Shown: positions 1 to 8,546, numbered from the stretch's first letter. The stretch is 64,000 nt of DNA from Thermoleophilum album (GCF_900108055.1 NZ_FNWJ01000001.1:1054001-1118000); one strand, 5' to 3'. Translations and numbers: made by a program. The notes: generated by a model not told the origin, from the sequence alone.

Positions 1-692
1 CCCTGACCGCTCTTGAGGCGCTCTCGGCGCTGCGTTTGACGGTTCTTGCAGCGCTCGTCGCGACGGTCGTGTGCGCGGTTTTCGGGACGGCGGTCGCGCT
101 CGTCGTGGCGCGCTCGCGACTGCCGGGCACCCGTTTCGTCGACAGCTTGCTCGACGTGCCTTTGGCGGTCTCGCCGGTGGTGGTCGGGCTCGCCCTGCTC
201 GCCCTGTTCGGTCGCGGGGGGTGGTTGGAGCACTTCCCGGTGAAGGTCGCGTTCACGCCGCTCGGCGTCGTCGTAGCTACGACCTTCATCTGCGTGCCCT
301 ACGTGGCCCGCGAGCTGATTCCGGTCTTGCGCGCGCTCGGGAGCGAGCGCGAACAAGCGGCCCTCACGCTCGGGGCAGGACCTTTGCAGGCGTTCCGGCT
401 GGTCACGCTGCCGGCTTTGCGTCTCGCCCTGGTGCACGGTGCGGTGCTCTCGCTGGCGCGTGCCCTCGGCGAGTTCGGGGCCGTCAGCGTGATCAGCGGC
501 AACCTGGTCGGACAGACGCAGACGCTGACCCTGCTGATCCAGCAGCGCTACGAGAACTTCGATCTGGCCGGGGCCTACGCGGCGGCTCTGATGTTGGCCG
601 CTGCGGCCTGCGCAGCGCTCGTCTTGCTGCTCAAAACGACGGGAGCGTCGTCCTCGGCGCGTGCCCGCGACGGCGAGGAGGTGATCGGTTGA
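1..692 (+). CDS. cysW: Sulfate/molybdate-type ABC transporter permease, 5' truncated
   Basis: Inner-membrane permease of an ABC importer for sulfate (thiosulfate or molybdate possible). The reading frame is open to the left edge (from base 3), so the N-terminus lies outside the window. About 230 residues with roughly five hydrophobic segments are visible. The permease EAA loop that docks the ATPase is recognisable around [17 protein letters not shown], followed by [15 protein letters not shown], which is typical of CysW/CysT/ModB. The stop overlaps the start of the ATPase gene by 4 bases, so the two are translationally coupled. Substrate is inferred from family and from the neighbouring Rrf2 regulator; ModB is the main alternative. 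Confidence 0.85.
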   Translation, partial: LTALEALSALRLTVLAALVATVVCAVFGTAVALVVARSRLPGTRFVDSLLDVPLAVSPVVVGLALLALFGRGGWLEHFPVKVAFTPLGVVVATTFICVPYVARELIPVLRALGSEREQAALTLGAGPLQAFRLVTLPALRLALVHGAVLSLARALGEFGAVSVISGNLVGQTQTLTLLIQQRYENFDLAGAYAAALMLAAAACAALVLLLKTTGASSSARARDGEEVIG

Positions 693-1693
693 TCGAATTA
701 CGCAACGTCAGCGTCGCGTTCGGTCCGGTGCGGGCGCTCTCCGACGTCGACCTGCTGGTCGCCGAGGGCGAGCTGGTGGCGCTGCTCGGCCCCTCCGGCT
801 CGGGCAAGTCGACGCTGCTGCGCGTGGTGGCGGGGCTCGAGCCGCCGGTCGCGGGCACGGTCGTGATCGACGGGCGCGACGTCACCTACGAACCGCCACA
901 GCGGCGCGGCATCGGCTTCGTCTTCCAGCACTACGCGCCGTTTCCCCACATGACCGTGCGCGAGAACGTTGCTTTCGGTCTACGCGTGCGCCGCGCCCGG
1001 CGCGAGCTGATTCGCCGCCGCGTCGACGAGCTGCTGGCGATGGTCGGACTGGAGAAGTTCGCCGAGCGACGCCCGCACCAACTCTCCGGAGGCCAGCGTC
1101 AGCGCATGGCCCTCGCGCGGGCGCTGGCGATCGAACCGCGAGTGCTTTTGCTCGACGAGCCGTTCGCTGCACTCGACGCTCACGTCCGGCGCGAGCTGCG
1201 CGCGTGGTTGCGCCGGCTACACGACGAGCTCGGCGCGACCACCCTGATGGTGACCCACGACCGCGCCGAGGCCATGGAACTGGCCGACCGCATCGCGGTC
1301 CTCAACGACGGCCGACTCGAACAGGTCGGTCCTCCCGGTGAGCTGTACGACAACCCGCAAACCCCGTTCGTCCGCGACTTCATCGGCGACACGACGAAGA
1401 TCGGCGGGGTGATCGTGCGGCCCGACGAGCTCGAGCTCTCGCACACGCCGATCGACGAAGCTGCGGAGGCGATGATCACGCGGATCGTCGACCTCGGCCC
1501 CGAGATTCGCGTGGAGCTGACGCTCGCCGACGGTGCGCCTGCCGAGGCCCGCTTTGCGCGCCGGCGGTTCCGCGAGCTCGATGTGCGCAGCGGCGACGTC
1601 GTGTGGGTGCGTGTCGCTGGCGACGCTCTAGTCGATCAGCGTCCGGCCGGGCGCACGCGCGTCTCCCTGGCGTCGGGATCGGCAGCCAGCTGA
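689..1693 (+). CDS. cysA: Sulfate-type ABC transporter ATP-binding protein
   Basis: ATPase that powers the sulfate/thiosulfate importer. 334 aa from TTG 689, which overlaps the cysW stop. Walker A GPSGSGKS (about residues 32-39), Q-loop [14 protein letters not shown], signature [15 protein letters not shown] and Walker [12 protein letters not shown] are all intact, followed by the switch-histidine region TLMVTHD. About 110 C-terminal residues form a TOBE-like regulatory domain, as in CysA/PotA/ModC. The last 58 bases overlap the end of the convergent rrf2 gene. The periplasmic binding protein and CysT subunit must lie upstream of the window. Sulfate rather than molybdate is the likelier substrate but is not proven by sequence. 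Confidence 0.88.
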   Translation: MIELRNVSVAFGPVRALSDVDLLVAEGELVALLGPSGSGKSTLLRVVAGLEPPVAGTVVIDGRDVTYEPPQRRGIGFVFQHYAPFPHMTVRENVAFGLRVRRARRELIRRRVDELLAMVGLEKFAERRPHQLSGGQRQRMALARALAIEPRVLLLDEPFAALDAHVRRELRAWLRRLHDELGATTLMVTHDRAEAMELADRIAVLNDGRLEQVGPPGELYDNPQTPFVRDFIGDTTKIGGVIVRPDELELSHTPIDEAAEAMITRIVDLGPEIRVELTLADGAPAEARFARRRFRELDVRSGDVVWVRVAGDALVDQRPAGRTRVSLASGSAAS

Positions 1694-2115
1694 CGCACGC
1701 GGCGGGGCAGGCGCCCAGCCGCGACGTCGGCGAGCGTTACCGCTTCACATACCGAGCGAACGCTCGCGCGCACCGCGATCCAAACGTCTTGGAGCGGCGC
1801 TGCCGAGCCGGCGTACGTTATGCGCTCCGGCGGCTCCCCACGTACGGAGGCGAGCGGCCCCTCGACCGCACGCACGACGTCGGCGATCGTGATCTCGTGT
1901 GGCGGCAACGCGAGCTTGTAGCCGCCTTCGGCGCCGCGTCGCGTTTGCACGAGGCCGGCTGCCCGTAGCTCGCCCAGGATGTTCTCGAGGAAGCTCAAGG
2001 GAAGTCCCTGCGCCGTGGCCAGCGTCTCGGCCTTGGTAAAGGCGTTTTCGCGCGCACGGGCGGCCAGCTCGACCGCTGCGCGGACTGCGTAGTCAGCCTT
2101 CGTGGAGATGCGCAC
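1636..2115 (-). CDS. Rrf2-family transcriptional regulator (CymR-like)
   Basis: Small winged-helix regulator, 159 aa from GTG 2115. The N-terminus ([17 protein letters not shown]) and the wing region ([26 protein letters not shown]) are standard Rrf2. The three-cysteine Fe-S cluster of IscR/NsrR is absent (only one Cys, in SVCEAV), so this is not an Fe-S sensor. That matches CymR, the cysteine-metabolism repressor. It converges on and overlaps cysA by 58 bases and is divergent from the hydroxyacyl-CoA dehydrogenase gene. A -10-like CAGAAT sits 6 nt before the GTG (fwd 2122-2127), so the transcript may be leaderless. Control of the sulfate importer is inferred from position. Confidence 0.85.
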   Translation of the reverse strand: MRISTKADYAVRAAVELAARARENAFTKAETLATAQGLPLSFLENILGELRAAGLVQTRRGAEGGYKLALPPHEITIADVVRAVEGPLASVRGEPPERITYAGSAAPLQDVWIAVRASVRSVCEAVTLADVAAGRLPRRVRQLAADPDARETRVRPAGR

Positions 2116-2220
2116 GGCGCCATTCTGCCGACGTTCGGTAACTTGCGCCGCCGATCGCGCGCCGGGGCGTCGGCGGCCGGCCCGGAGCGCGGTGTCGTCG
2201 GACGCGCACGGAGAGGAGCG

Positions 2221-3102
2221 ATGTTCGTCTTCAAGGCTGCGGTGGTTGGAGCAGGGACGATGGGCGGCGAGATCGCCCAGGTGATCGCATCCGCCGGCAT
2301 TCCCGTTGTCCTCAAGGACATCGAGGAACGCTTCGTCGAGCAGGGACTGGCGAAGGCGCGGGAGGTCACCGAGGCGCAGCTGCAAGGGCTCGTCGCGAAA
2401 GGCAAGCTGAGTGACGAGGAGGCGCAACGGCAACGCGACGAGACGCTCTCGCTGATCACCGGTACGACCGATTACGGCGCCTTCGGCACGGTCGACTTCG
2501 TGATCGAGGCGGTCCCGGAGCGGATCGAGCTGAAGCGGCGCGTTTTTGCGGAGCTGGATGAGTCGACCCCTGGCCACGCGATCCTGGCATCGAACACCTC
2601 GTCGCTATCGATCACCGAGATGGGCGAGGCTACGAGCCGTCCCGACAAGGTCTGCGGATTCCACTTCTTCTACCCCGCCTCGGTGATGCGGCTGATCGAG
2701 GTCGTGGCAAGCGAGGACAGCTCCCCGGAAACGCTTCAGGCAGCCGTCAACTTCGCGCTTCAGATCCGCAAGACGCCAATCCGGTGCGAGGAGGTCCCGG
2801 GGTTCGTCGTCAATCGCATCCTGATGTCCTCGGTCTCGGAGATCTGGCGCGCGACCGAGGAGCAGGGTCTCACGATCGAGGAAGTCGACCGCGCCGTTCG
2901 CGAGTCCGGTGCCGCGCCGATGGGGCCCTACTACCTGACCGATCTGCTGGGTCTCGACACGGTGCTGCACGTGGCCGAGCACCTGCAGGAGCAGTACGGT
3001 CCGGAGCGCTTCCACGTGCTCGGGCGTTTACGCGAGTTGGTCGCGGCCGGGAACCTCGGGCAGAAGACGGGAAAGGGGTTCTATGAGCACCAGCGCCAGT
3101 AG
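2221..3102 (+). CDS. 3-hydroxyacyl-CoA dehydrogenase (3-hydroxybutyryl-CoA dehydrogenase family)
   Basis: NAD(H)-dependent oxidation of L-3-hydroxyacyl-CoA to 3-ketoacyl-CoA in fatty-acid or butanoate metabolism. 293 aa from ATG 2221, preceded by GGAGAGGAG. An N-terminal Rossmann domain (AAVVGAGTMGGEIA) is followed by the signatures ILASNTSSLSI and GFHFFYPASVMRLIEVV. Then comes the C-terminal helical domain PGFVVNRIL...GAAPMGPYYLTDLLGLD, ending GQKTGKGFYEH. Length and both domains are complete. The 3' end overlaps the next gene by 20 bases; that gene supplies a second dehydrogenase C-domain plus crotonase, so the pair probably works as a two-step complex. Confidence 0.92.
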   Translation: MFVFKAAVVGAGTMGGEIAQVIASAGIPVVLKDIEERFVEQGLAKAREVTEAQLQGLVAKGKLSDEEAQRQRDETLSLITGTTDYGAFGTVDFVIEAVPERIELKRRVFAELDESTPGHAILASNTSSLSITEMGEATSRPDKVCGFHFFYPASVMRLIEVVASEDSSPETLQAAVNFALQIRKTPIRCEEVPGFVVNRILMSSVSEIWRATEEQGLTIEEVDRAVRESGAAPMGPYYLTDLLGLDTVLHVAEHLQEQYGPERFHVLGRLRELVAAGNLGQKTGKGFYEHQRQ

Positions 3103-4183
3103 CGCCGCGGCCACGCTCGTCGAGCGTTTCTCCCTGAAAGCACTGGTCGAGTCGTGCCTGGTGCTAGAGGAAGGGGTCGCAGGTGCCCGCGACATCGAGA
3201 TCGGGATGATGCTCGGCGCGGGGATCCTCCCTGGCCCTTTCCAGCGCGCTGACGAACGCGGTCTCGACGAGGTCCTGGAGGCGCTCGAGCGAGCCCGCGG
3301 AGAGTGGGGAGACGCGTTCGCGCCACCGGCGATCCTGCGCCGCCTCGTGGCCCAGGGAAGGCTGGGCAAGAAGAGCGGGCAAGGTTTCTTTCCCTACCCG
3401 CGACCCGACGAAGGGCCGCAGCGCGAGACCGTGCTGCTGGAGACGCGCGGTGATATCGGCATCGCCTGGCTCAACCGGCCACCGGCCAATCCGCTCTCCC
3501 CGCAGGCGCTGCGCGAGCTTGCCGACCTGTGGGCGGAGGTCGACGGGCGCTTGCGGGCGCTGGTGATCGCGTCGTCGAACGTCTTCACCTTCTGTGCCGG
3601 GGCCGACATCAAGGAGTTCACGCGCATCGATCCGGAACGCGAGGGTCGGGAGCTGATCGAGACCGCGCACCACCTGATGCGCTCGATGGAGCGCTCGAGC
3701 ACGGTCACGATCGCCGCGGTCAACGCGCTGGCCCTGGGTGGCGGCTGCGAACTCGCGATGGCCTGCGACGTACGGATCGCGGCCGAGTCGGCGAGTTTCG
3801 GTCAGCCCGAGATCAATCTCGGGATCATCCCCGGCTTCGGCGGCACGCAGCGCCTGCCGCGCCTTGTCGGCGAGGCGAAAGCGCTCGAGATGAACCTCGT
3901 GGGCGATCCGATCGACGCGTGGGAGGCACACCGCATCGGACTGGTGAACGAGGTCGTTCCCGACCACGAGCTGTTCGACACGGCGCTCGCCTGGGCGCGC
4001 AAACTGGCGGGTCAGGCACCCCTCGCGGTCGGGGAGATCAAGCGCGTTTCGGCGCAGCCGGACCTCGACGAAGGACTCCGTGTCGAAGCCGAAGGGTTTG
4101 CGCGAGTATTCGCCTGCGAGGATGCACGGGAGGGAATCGCAGCCTTCCTCGAGCGACGCCGGGCGAAGTTCCGCGGGCGCTGA
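3083..4183 (+). CDS. Fusion: 3-hydroxyacyl-CoA dehydrogenase C-domain + enoyl-CoA hydratase
   Basis: 366 aa. Residues about 15-106 are a stand-alone 3HCDH C-terminal domain (DIEIGMMLGAGILPGPFQ...GRLGKKSGQGFFPY) with no NAD-binding domain of its own. Residues about 115-366 are a crotonase-fold enoyl-CoA hydratase. The oxyanion-hole loop (CAGADIKEF, ALALGGGCELA) and both catalytic glutamates (E223 in GGGCELAMACD, E243 in QPEINLGI) are present. It hydrates trans-2-enoyl-CoA, the step just before the upstream dehydrogenase. The start overlaps that gene by 20 bases and the end overlaps sir2 by 62. The domain order is unlike FadB/FadJ, where the hydratase is N-terminal. Confidence 0.88.
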   Translation: MSTSASSAAATLVERFSLKALVESCLVLEEGVAGARDIEIGMMLGAGILPGPFQRADERGLDEVLEALERARGEWGDAFAPPAILRRLVAQGRLGKKSGQGFFPYPRPDEGPQRETVLLETRGDIGIAWLNRPPANPLSPQALRELADLWAEVDGRLRALVIASSNVFTFCAGADIKEFTRIDPEREGRELIETAHHLMRSMERSSTVTIAAVNALALGGGCELAMACDVRIAAESASFGQPEINLGIIPGFGGTQRLPRLVGEAKALEMNLVGDPIDAWEAHRIGLVNEVVPDHELFDTALAWARKLAGQAPLAVGEIKRVSAQPDLDEGLRVEAEGFARVFACEDAREGIAAFLERRRAKFRGR

Positions 4184-4925
4184 CGGCCGAGCCGCGCGGC
4201 TCGCGGCACTTCTGCGTGAAGCGCGCTGCGCGGTTGCGCTGACCGGCGCCGGCATCTCAGTGCCCTCCGGGATCCCCGACTTCCGCTCGCCAGGACGCGG
4301 CCTTTGGGAACGTGTCGATCCGATGAAGGTCGCTCACATCGACGCCTTCCGCCGCGATCCCGCCACCTTCTGGCGTTTCTACTCCGAGCGCTTCTTGAGC
4401 CTCGCGGGGGTCGCGCCGAACCCAGCTCACTACGCGCTCGCCGAGCTCGAGCGTCGGGGTTTGGTGTCGGCGGTGATAACTCAGAACATCGACCGACTGC
4501 ACCGCCGCGCCGGCTCCCAGCGGGTGATCGAGGTACACGGTTCGATCGACCGCTGCGTCTGTTTGGTGTGCGGCAAAGAACGCCACTTCGAAGAGGTCCT
4601 CGCCGCCCTTCAGGAAGGGGTAGAGGTGCCAACTTGTGAGCGCTGCGACTCGCCGCTGAAGCCCGACGTCGTGCTGTTCGGCGAGCTGCTTCCGGAGCGT
4701 GCCCTACGCGAAGCGGAGGATCTTGCCCGCAGCGCCGACTTGATGCTCTGCATTGGGTCGTCGCTCGAGGTTTGGCCGGTAGCGGGTTTGCCGCGTCTGA
4801 CCCTCCTCGGCGGCGGCCGCTTGGCGCTCGTCACGCAGGGCCCCACCCCTTACGACGCCGAGGCCGAGTTGAAGCTCGACGGCGACGTGGTCGACGAACT
4901 CCAGGGGGTGCTCGCAGCGCTGTAG
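4122..4925 (+). CDS. cobB: NAD-dependent protein deacylase, sirtuin
   Basis: Removes acyl groups from protein lysines using NAD. 267 aa from ATG 4122; an ATG at 4080 in frame would add 14 residues. NAD-binding motifs GAGISVPSGIPDFRS and TQNIDRLH, catalytic His139 in VIEVHGSID, and two zinc cysteine pairs (C147/C150, C172/C175). FYSER places Y87 and R90 as in E. coli CobB and SIRT5, where Tyr and Arg bind succinyl/malonyl carboxylate, so desuccinylase activity is plausible. The coding region starts inside the hydratase gene (62-base overlap), which suggests co-expression with beta-oxidation. Acyl preference is inferred. Confidence 0.88.
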   Translation: MHGRESQPSSSDAGRSSAGADGRAARLAALLREARCAVALTGAGISVPSGIPDFRSPGRGLWERVDPMKVAHIDAFRRDPATFWRFYSERFLSLAGVAPNPAHYALAELERRGLVSAVITQNIDRLHRRAGSQRVIEVHGSIDRCVCLVCGKERHFEEVLAALQEGVEVPTCERCDSPLKPDVVLFGELLPERALREAEDLARSADLMLCIGSSLEVWPVAGLPRLTLLGGGRLALVTQGPTPYDAEAELKLDGDVVDELQGVLAAL

Positions 4926-4927
4926 CC

Positions 4928-4967
4928 GTAGGTATCGCCCGGCGGGCGAGCGTGTAGGTATCGCCCG
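4928..4967. repeat. Two direct copies of a 14-bp repeat after sir2
   Basis: GTAGGTATCGCCCG occurs at 4928-4941 and again at 4954-4967 (26-bp period), starting two bases after the sir2 stop codon. The rest of the 107-bp gap to the end of the next minus-strand gene holds no recognisable gene. The core TATCGCCC recurs after other stop codons in the window (13217, 45952). Confidence 0.6.
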
Positions 4968-5032
4968 AAAGGCGCGCGCTCGCTCCGACGAGGCACGCGC
5001 TGTGGCTTTGGCGCTGAACGCCGCGCGACTCC

Positions 5033-5962
5033 TCACCTCGTGTTCGCGGGACCGGGCCGGAGCGCCCCGATCAGCTGGTCGACCGCTTGGGCGAGACGCT
5101 CCGCGGCTTCTGCGGCACGATCTTCGTTGGCAGCAGGCACGCTGGCGAGTTGGTTCCGGATCGAGCGCGCCAAGCTGGCGAGCTGGGCGCTGTCGGCCAC
5201 CGCGTCGGCGGCCCCCTCGGCGACGCCCTCGGCGGTCCCGTGGGCGACCCCCTCGGCGAACCCCTCGGCCGCGCCCTCGCGCGCCGCTTCCTCGGCAGCC
5301 GCCTCGAGCATCCACGTCGCTTCGATCAGGCGCGCGCTGGCTAACTGGACGCGCGCTGTGAGCGCCAACTCGAGCGCCGGCGAGCGGCGCCGGCGGGCCG
5401 CCAGCAGATCGGCGAGGAGCGAGTCGGAGGAATCGAGAGCGGAGCCCGCCTCGCCCGTCCGGACCAGCTCGCGGGCCCGCGTCCACGCTCCGACCGCGAC
5501 CTGCTCGCCGCGCCCGAAGCCGACCCGCACGCTGAGAATGCCCGGCCGCAGGAGGTCCGGTGGCCAGCTATCGGCGTGCGCTTGCCGGGCCCGGGCGAAG
5601 AGCTCGTTGGTCTCTCGCAGCGCCCACCCGAGCGCTCCCTCTGGCGATCGCAGGACCTCGCCGAGCCAACGCTCGGCTTGGCCACGATCGGGAAGTGGCT
5701 GGGGCGGGATGACGGTGAGCGTCAGCGGCTTTGGAGTGGCGACGGCCCGCGGCCGGCGCGTGCGACGGAGAAGTCGTCGGCGGCGCAGGCGCCGCGGCGG
5801 CCCGCCGACCACGACGATGGCACGGTGACTTCCTTCCTCGAACCGCACCAGGTAGCGACCGGCGGGCAGCGGTGGCGGAGGAGGGACGACGAGTTGCACG
5901 AAAGGGAACAGAGCGTCGCCCGTCAGCTCTGTCCTCGCGTTATCCAGCAGCGATCGGCTCAA
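5033..5962 (-). CDS. Hypothetical protein with Ala/Glu/Gly repeat C-terminal helix
   Basis: 309 aa, not assigned to a family. The start is uncertain: TTG 5962 follows an AAAAGG. Features in order: an N-terminal segment with PPPPPLPAGRYLVRF, a strongly basic stretch (RRLRRRRLLRRTRRPR, about residues 58-73), a central part with TVIPPQPLPDRGQAERWLGEVL, and a long alanine-rich helical C-terminus. The C-terminus contains short repeats of the type AEGVAEG/AEGFAEG (about residues 215-245) and probably forms a coiled coil. No signal peptide or membrane segment is evident. It lies 64 bp downstream of the murein hydrolase on the same strand, so co-transcription is likely. Codon usage and G/C at third positions fit a real gene better than the opposite-strand frame. 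Confidence 0.6.
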   Translation of the reverse strand: MSRSLLDNARTELTGDALFPFVQLVVPPPPPLPAGRYLVRFEEGSHRAIVVVGGPPRRLRRRRLLRRTRRPRAVATPKPLTLTVIPPQPLPDRGQAERWLGEVLRSPEGALGWALRETNELFARARQAHADSWPPDLLRPGILSVRVGFGRGEQVAVGAWTRARELVRTGEAGSALDSSDSLLADLLAARRRRSPALELALTARVQLASARLIEATWMLEAAAEEAAREGAAEGFAEGVAHGTAEGVAEGAADAVADSAQLASLARSIRNQLASVPAANEDRAAEAAERLAQAVDQLIGALRPGPANTR

Positions 5963-6026
5963 ACCTTTTGCCGGCGCGACGCCTTTGCCCAGAACGCCGG
6001 CTGGCGAGCCGGCAGTGAGGTGTCGG

Positions 6027-8546
6027 TCAGTCGCCCTGGTGGGCGTCGCTCGCGCGGTGGTCGTCGTGCCGCTTCGTCGGGATCGCGTAGGGCGACGGCC
6101 GAACCGGTACCCGCGGATTGCGGATCCGCTTGAGCTGCTCGATTAGGTCGCTCCACTGTCCAGGCTTGAGAATCGCGGTGGCCTCGGCTCCGAGCTTGCC
6201 GTTCTCGCCGAATAGCGGTCGGAAGCCCACGTGTATGTGGTCGTAGTGGTCGGGCAGCGCGAACGACGGGCCGCCCAGGTTGAGCAGCGAGATGATCTCG
6301 TCGGGCCGCATCGTTCCCTGCAGCTTCAGTAACAGTCGGATCGCTTGCTCGGTGATGCCTCCCGGCTCCTGGTGGCCAGTGATCGGGATGCCGTTGAGGG
6401 CGGCAATGTCGACCGCCGTGCCGTACGAGTGGTAGGAGACGTTGCCGGAAGCTGTGTAGAAAGAGTGGCCGCACTTGAGGCTCGTGACGGTCGGTCGCAG
6501 GCCGCTCTCGGCGAGGTACTCCAACACCGCTAGCACGCGTCGGTCGATCTGGCCAGAGCGAATGTCCTGGCGGCCGCACGGGTAGATGTCAATTCGCGGA
6601 TCGCTCAGCACACGCCGTTCGAGGAGCGGCTTGGGAAGCAGCAGGACTTGCCCGATCGACATGCCGTCGCCGTCGTCGCCGTAGAGCACGTTGCGCCCGG
6701 ATGCGCGGTAGATGGCGGTCGCTTCGAGCAGCTTCCAACCATCGAGGATCGGCTTCGGATCGATCAGCGGCGCGCCGCGGCCGGCCGGGCGAATCGCGAA
6801 GTAGACGTGTGCCGCCAGCCCCGGCACGGTGCGACCGATGCGCCCGAGGATCGTCCCACCGATCACGCGTGCTCCCTTGCGGAGGCGACGGAGACGCACA
6901 TCCTTGGCGTCCAAGCCGAACGGTCGCGAGAAGTAGGCGCGGAAGGTCTCGAAACGACCGTCCTTGCGCGCTTTCATCTCGGCAATCTGCTCGAGACCGC
7001 CGTTGTCACGCGCCATTGGGTGGTCCGGGTGCGCGAACAGCCGTTGCTTGAGCGGCAGCGACGGCTGCGCGGGTGCCGCGTCGGCCGGCCGCGACGCCTT
7101 CGGGTCGGGGTCGTCGCGGTGCGTTCCTGGCTGACTGCCAGCCGAGGCAGGACCGCGCGGACGCGGATCCCGGCGGTTGCGCGCCGACAGCGCCTTGGCG
7201 ATCCGCGGACTCGCCTCCGGATCGGCCTTCGGCACCGGGTAGTAGCGCGCGATCGAGCCGAGATGCGCGTACAGGTAACGGTTGCCGTAAACGTCTTGCA
7301 GCACGATGTAACGGCCGAACCGGCGGTTCTCGCCGATCTTCTTGATGACGCCGTCGTTGACGGCCACCACCGGCGCCCCGACGCGCGCGAAGATGCGGAT
7401 ACCCCGGCGGTCGTCGCGGGATTCGACCAAGCGCGCGGCGTTCTGGCCGGGCCGCAGGCGCGTAATCAGCTGGCGCTCGGCGACGTCGTCGGCGTACCGT
7501 GCGCGTGCGTAGACCGGGAAGTGGCCTTCCGTCAAGCCGGTCAGCGAACCGATCAGATCGGCCGGGACGCCGGCGATCAAACGCGCGCGCAGGAGCACCG
7601 AGTCGACGTACCAGTCGGCGTGGTTGTAGGCGTAGATCGCCCGGCGCACGTCCTGGTCGTAACCGGCGGCCTTCAGGTAGCGCGCCGCCGCGAAGATCGC
7701 GTCGACCGGGTTGTACGGGTCTTTGCGCCCGTCCTTGTTGGCGTCGACGCCGTAGATCTTCCAAGTCGAAGGCAGGAACTGCATCCAGCCGACCGCGCCG
7801 GCTGAGGAGACCGCGAGGTTTCGCCCGTAGTCGGTCTCGATCTCGTTGATCGCGGCGAGGATCTCCCAACGCACGCCGTACTGGATGCCAGCCGCCTGAT
7901 AGATCGGCAGCAGGAAGGGCGGCACGCGGAAGCGGCTGATGATGAAGTTCGGGACGCTCTTGGCGTCGGGCGGTGTAGGGAGCACCTCGGTGTAAGTCGG
8001 GTTCGAGCGCGTCGGCGTGCCGTCGGGGTTGCGCAGGCGGGTGGCCGGTCGCGGTCGCGGGCGTGCGCGCTTGGGCCGGTCCGCGTTGGCCTCGCCGCGA
8101 TCCTTCGGCCGCGCCCGTTCGCGGCGCTCGCGCCCCACCCGCGGCTGATCGACCTGAGGCTCGACTTGAGGTTCGGTGGTGGTGGGCGTGGTCGGCGTAG
8201 TGGAGGTGGTGCCGGTGTCCGGCTGCGGCGTGGTCGTGGTGTCGGTGGTCGGCGGTGATTGCTCGGGGTTGGTCGGCGTGGTCGGTGTAGTGGGCACCGT
8301 CGGGGCAGTCGGCGTCGTCGAAGTGCTGCCGCCTAGACCGAGTGTGTCGACCGTCTGCTGGACGGTCGAGCCGGCCTGGTCGAGTGTTACGCGCACCAGC
8401 TGGCCGTTTGCCAGCCGCACGAGGGCGGTGTCGCGCTCTGCCGATGCCGGCCGGCTGAAGGCGGCGGTGGCCGCGGCGATCGCGACCAGGGTCATGACGA
8501 GAGCGAGCGCCAGGCGCCGCAAGATCCCCTGGTTGTCTTGCTGCAT
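6027..8546 (-). CDS. Secreted multidomain murein hydrolase: lytic transglycosylase + M23-like + M15-like
   Basis: 839 aa from ATG 8546, chosen for its GGGAGGA ribosome site and because it starts a signal peptide (hydrophobic residues about 13-30, cleavage near ASA). Residues about 74-130 are a Thr/Pro-rich cell-wall linker and 135-172 a basic linker. Residues about 215-345 are an MltB-type (SLT_2) transglycosylase with a catalytic Glu in AAINEIETDYGRN and AGAVGWMQFLPSTW. Residues about 380-432 resemble an M23/LytM core (GAPVVAVNDGVIKKIG, YAHLG), but the usual first His and Asp ligands are missing. Residues about 660-780 resemble an M15 peptidase, with YHSYGTAVDIAALNG and DHIHVGF supplying metal ligands. 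Likely a cell-wall remodelling enzyme outside the membrane. Confidence 0.88.
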   Translation of the reverse strand: MQQDNQGILRRLALALVMTLVAIAAATAAFSRPASAERDTALVRLANGQLVRVTLDQAGSTVQQTVDTLGLGGSTSTTPTAPTVPTTPTTPTNPEQSPPTTDTTTTPQPDTGTTSTTPTTPTTTEPQVEPQVDQPRVGRERRERARPKDRGEANADRPKRARPRPRPATRLRNPDGTPTRSNPTYTEVLPTPPDAKSVPNFIISRFRVPPFLLPIYQAAGIQYGVRWEILAAINEIETDYGRNLAVSSAGAVGWMQFLPSTWKIYGVDANKDGRKDPYNPVDAIFAAARYLKAAGYDQDVRRAIYAYNHADWYVDSVLLRARLIAGVPADLIGSLTGLTEGHFPVYARARYADDVAERQLITRLRPGQNAARLVESRDDRRGIRIFARVGAPVVAVNDGVIKKIGENRRFGRYIVLQDVYGNRYLYAHLGSIARYYPVPKADPEASPRIAKALSARNRRDPRPRGPASAGSQPGTHRDDPDPKASRPADAAPAQPSLPLKQRLFAHPDHPMARDNGGLEQIAEMKARKDGRFETFRAYFSRPFGLDAKDVRLRRLRKGARVIGGTILGRIGRTVPGLAAHVYFAIRPAGRGAPLIDPKPILDGWKLLEATAIYRASGRNVLYGDDGDGMSIGQVLLLPKPLLERRVLSDPRIDIYPCGRQDIRSGQIDRRVLAVLEYLAESGLRPTVTSLKCGHSFYTASGNVSYHSYGTAVDIAALNGIPITGHQEPGGITEQAIRLLLKLQGTMRPDEIISLLNLGGPSFALPDHYDHIHVGFRPLFGENGKLGAEATAILKPGQWSDLIEQLKRIRNPRVPVRPSPYAIPTKRHDDHRASDAHQGD

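Noticed and set aside
3164-4255. 363-residue minus-strand frame across the hydratase gene
   Set aside because: Antisense shadow of a gene with catalytic residues intact; no start context.
5040-5828. 262-residue plus-strand frame opposite the hypothetical gene 5033-5962
   Set aside because: The product is low-complexity Ala/Ser/Arg, has no ribosome site and overlaps completely; the minus-strand frame has a more protein-like composition and an upstream partner gene.
6648-7805. 385-residue plus-strand frame opposite the murein hydrolase
   Set aside because: Composition is shadow-like (Arg/Val/Asp repeats) and no domain is recognisable, whereas the minus strand shows clear hydrolase motifs.
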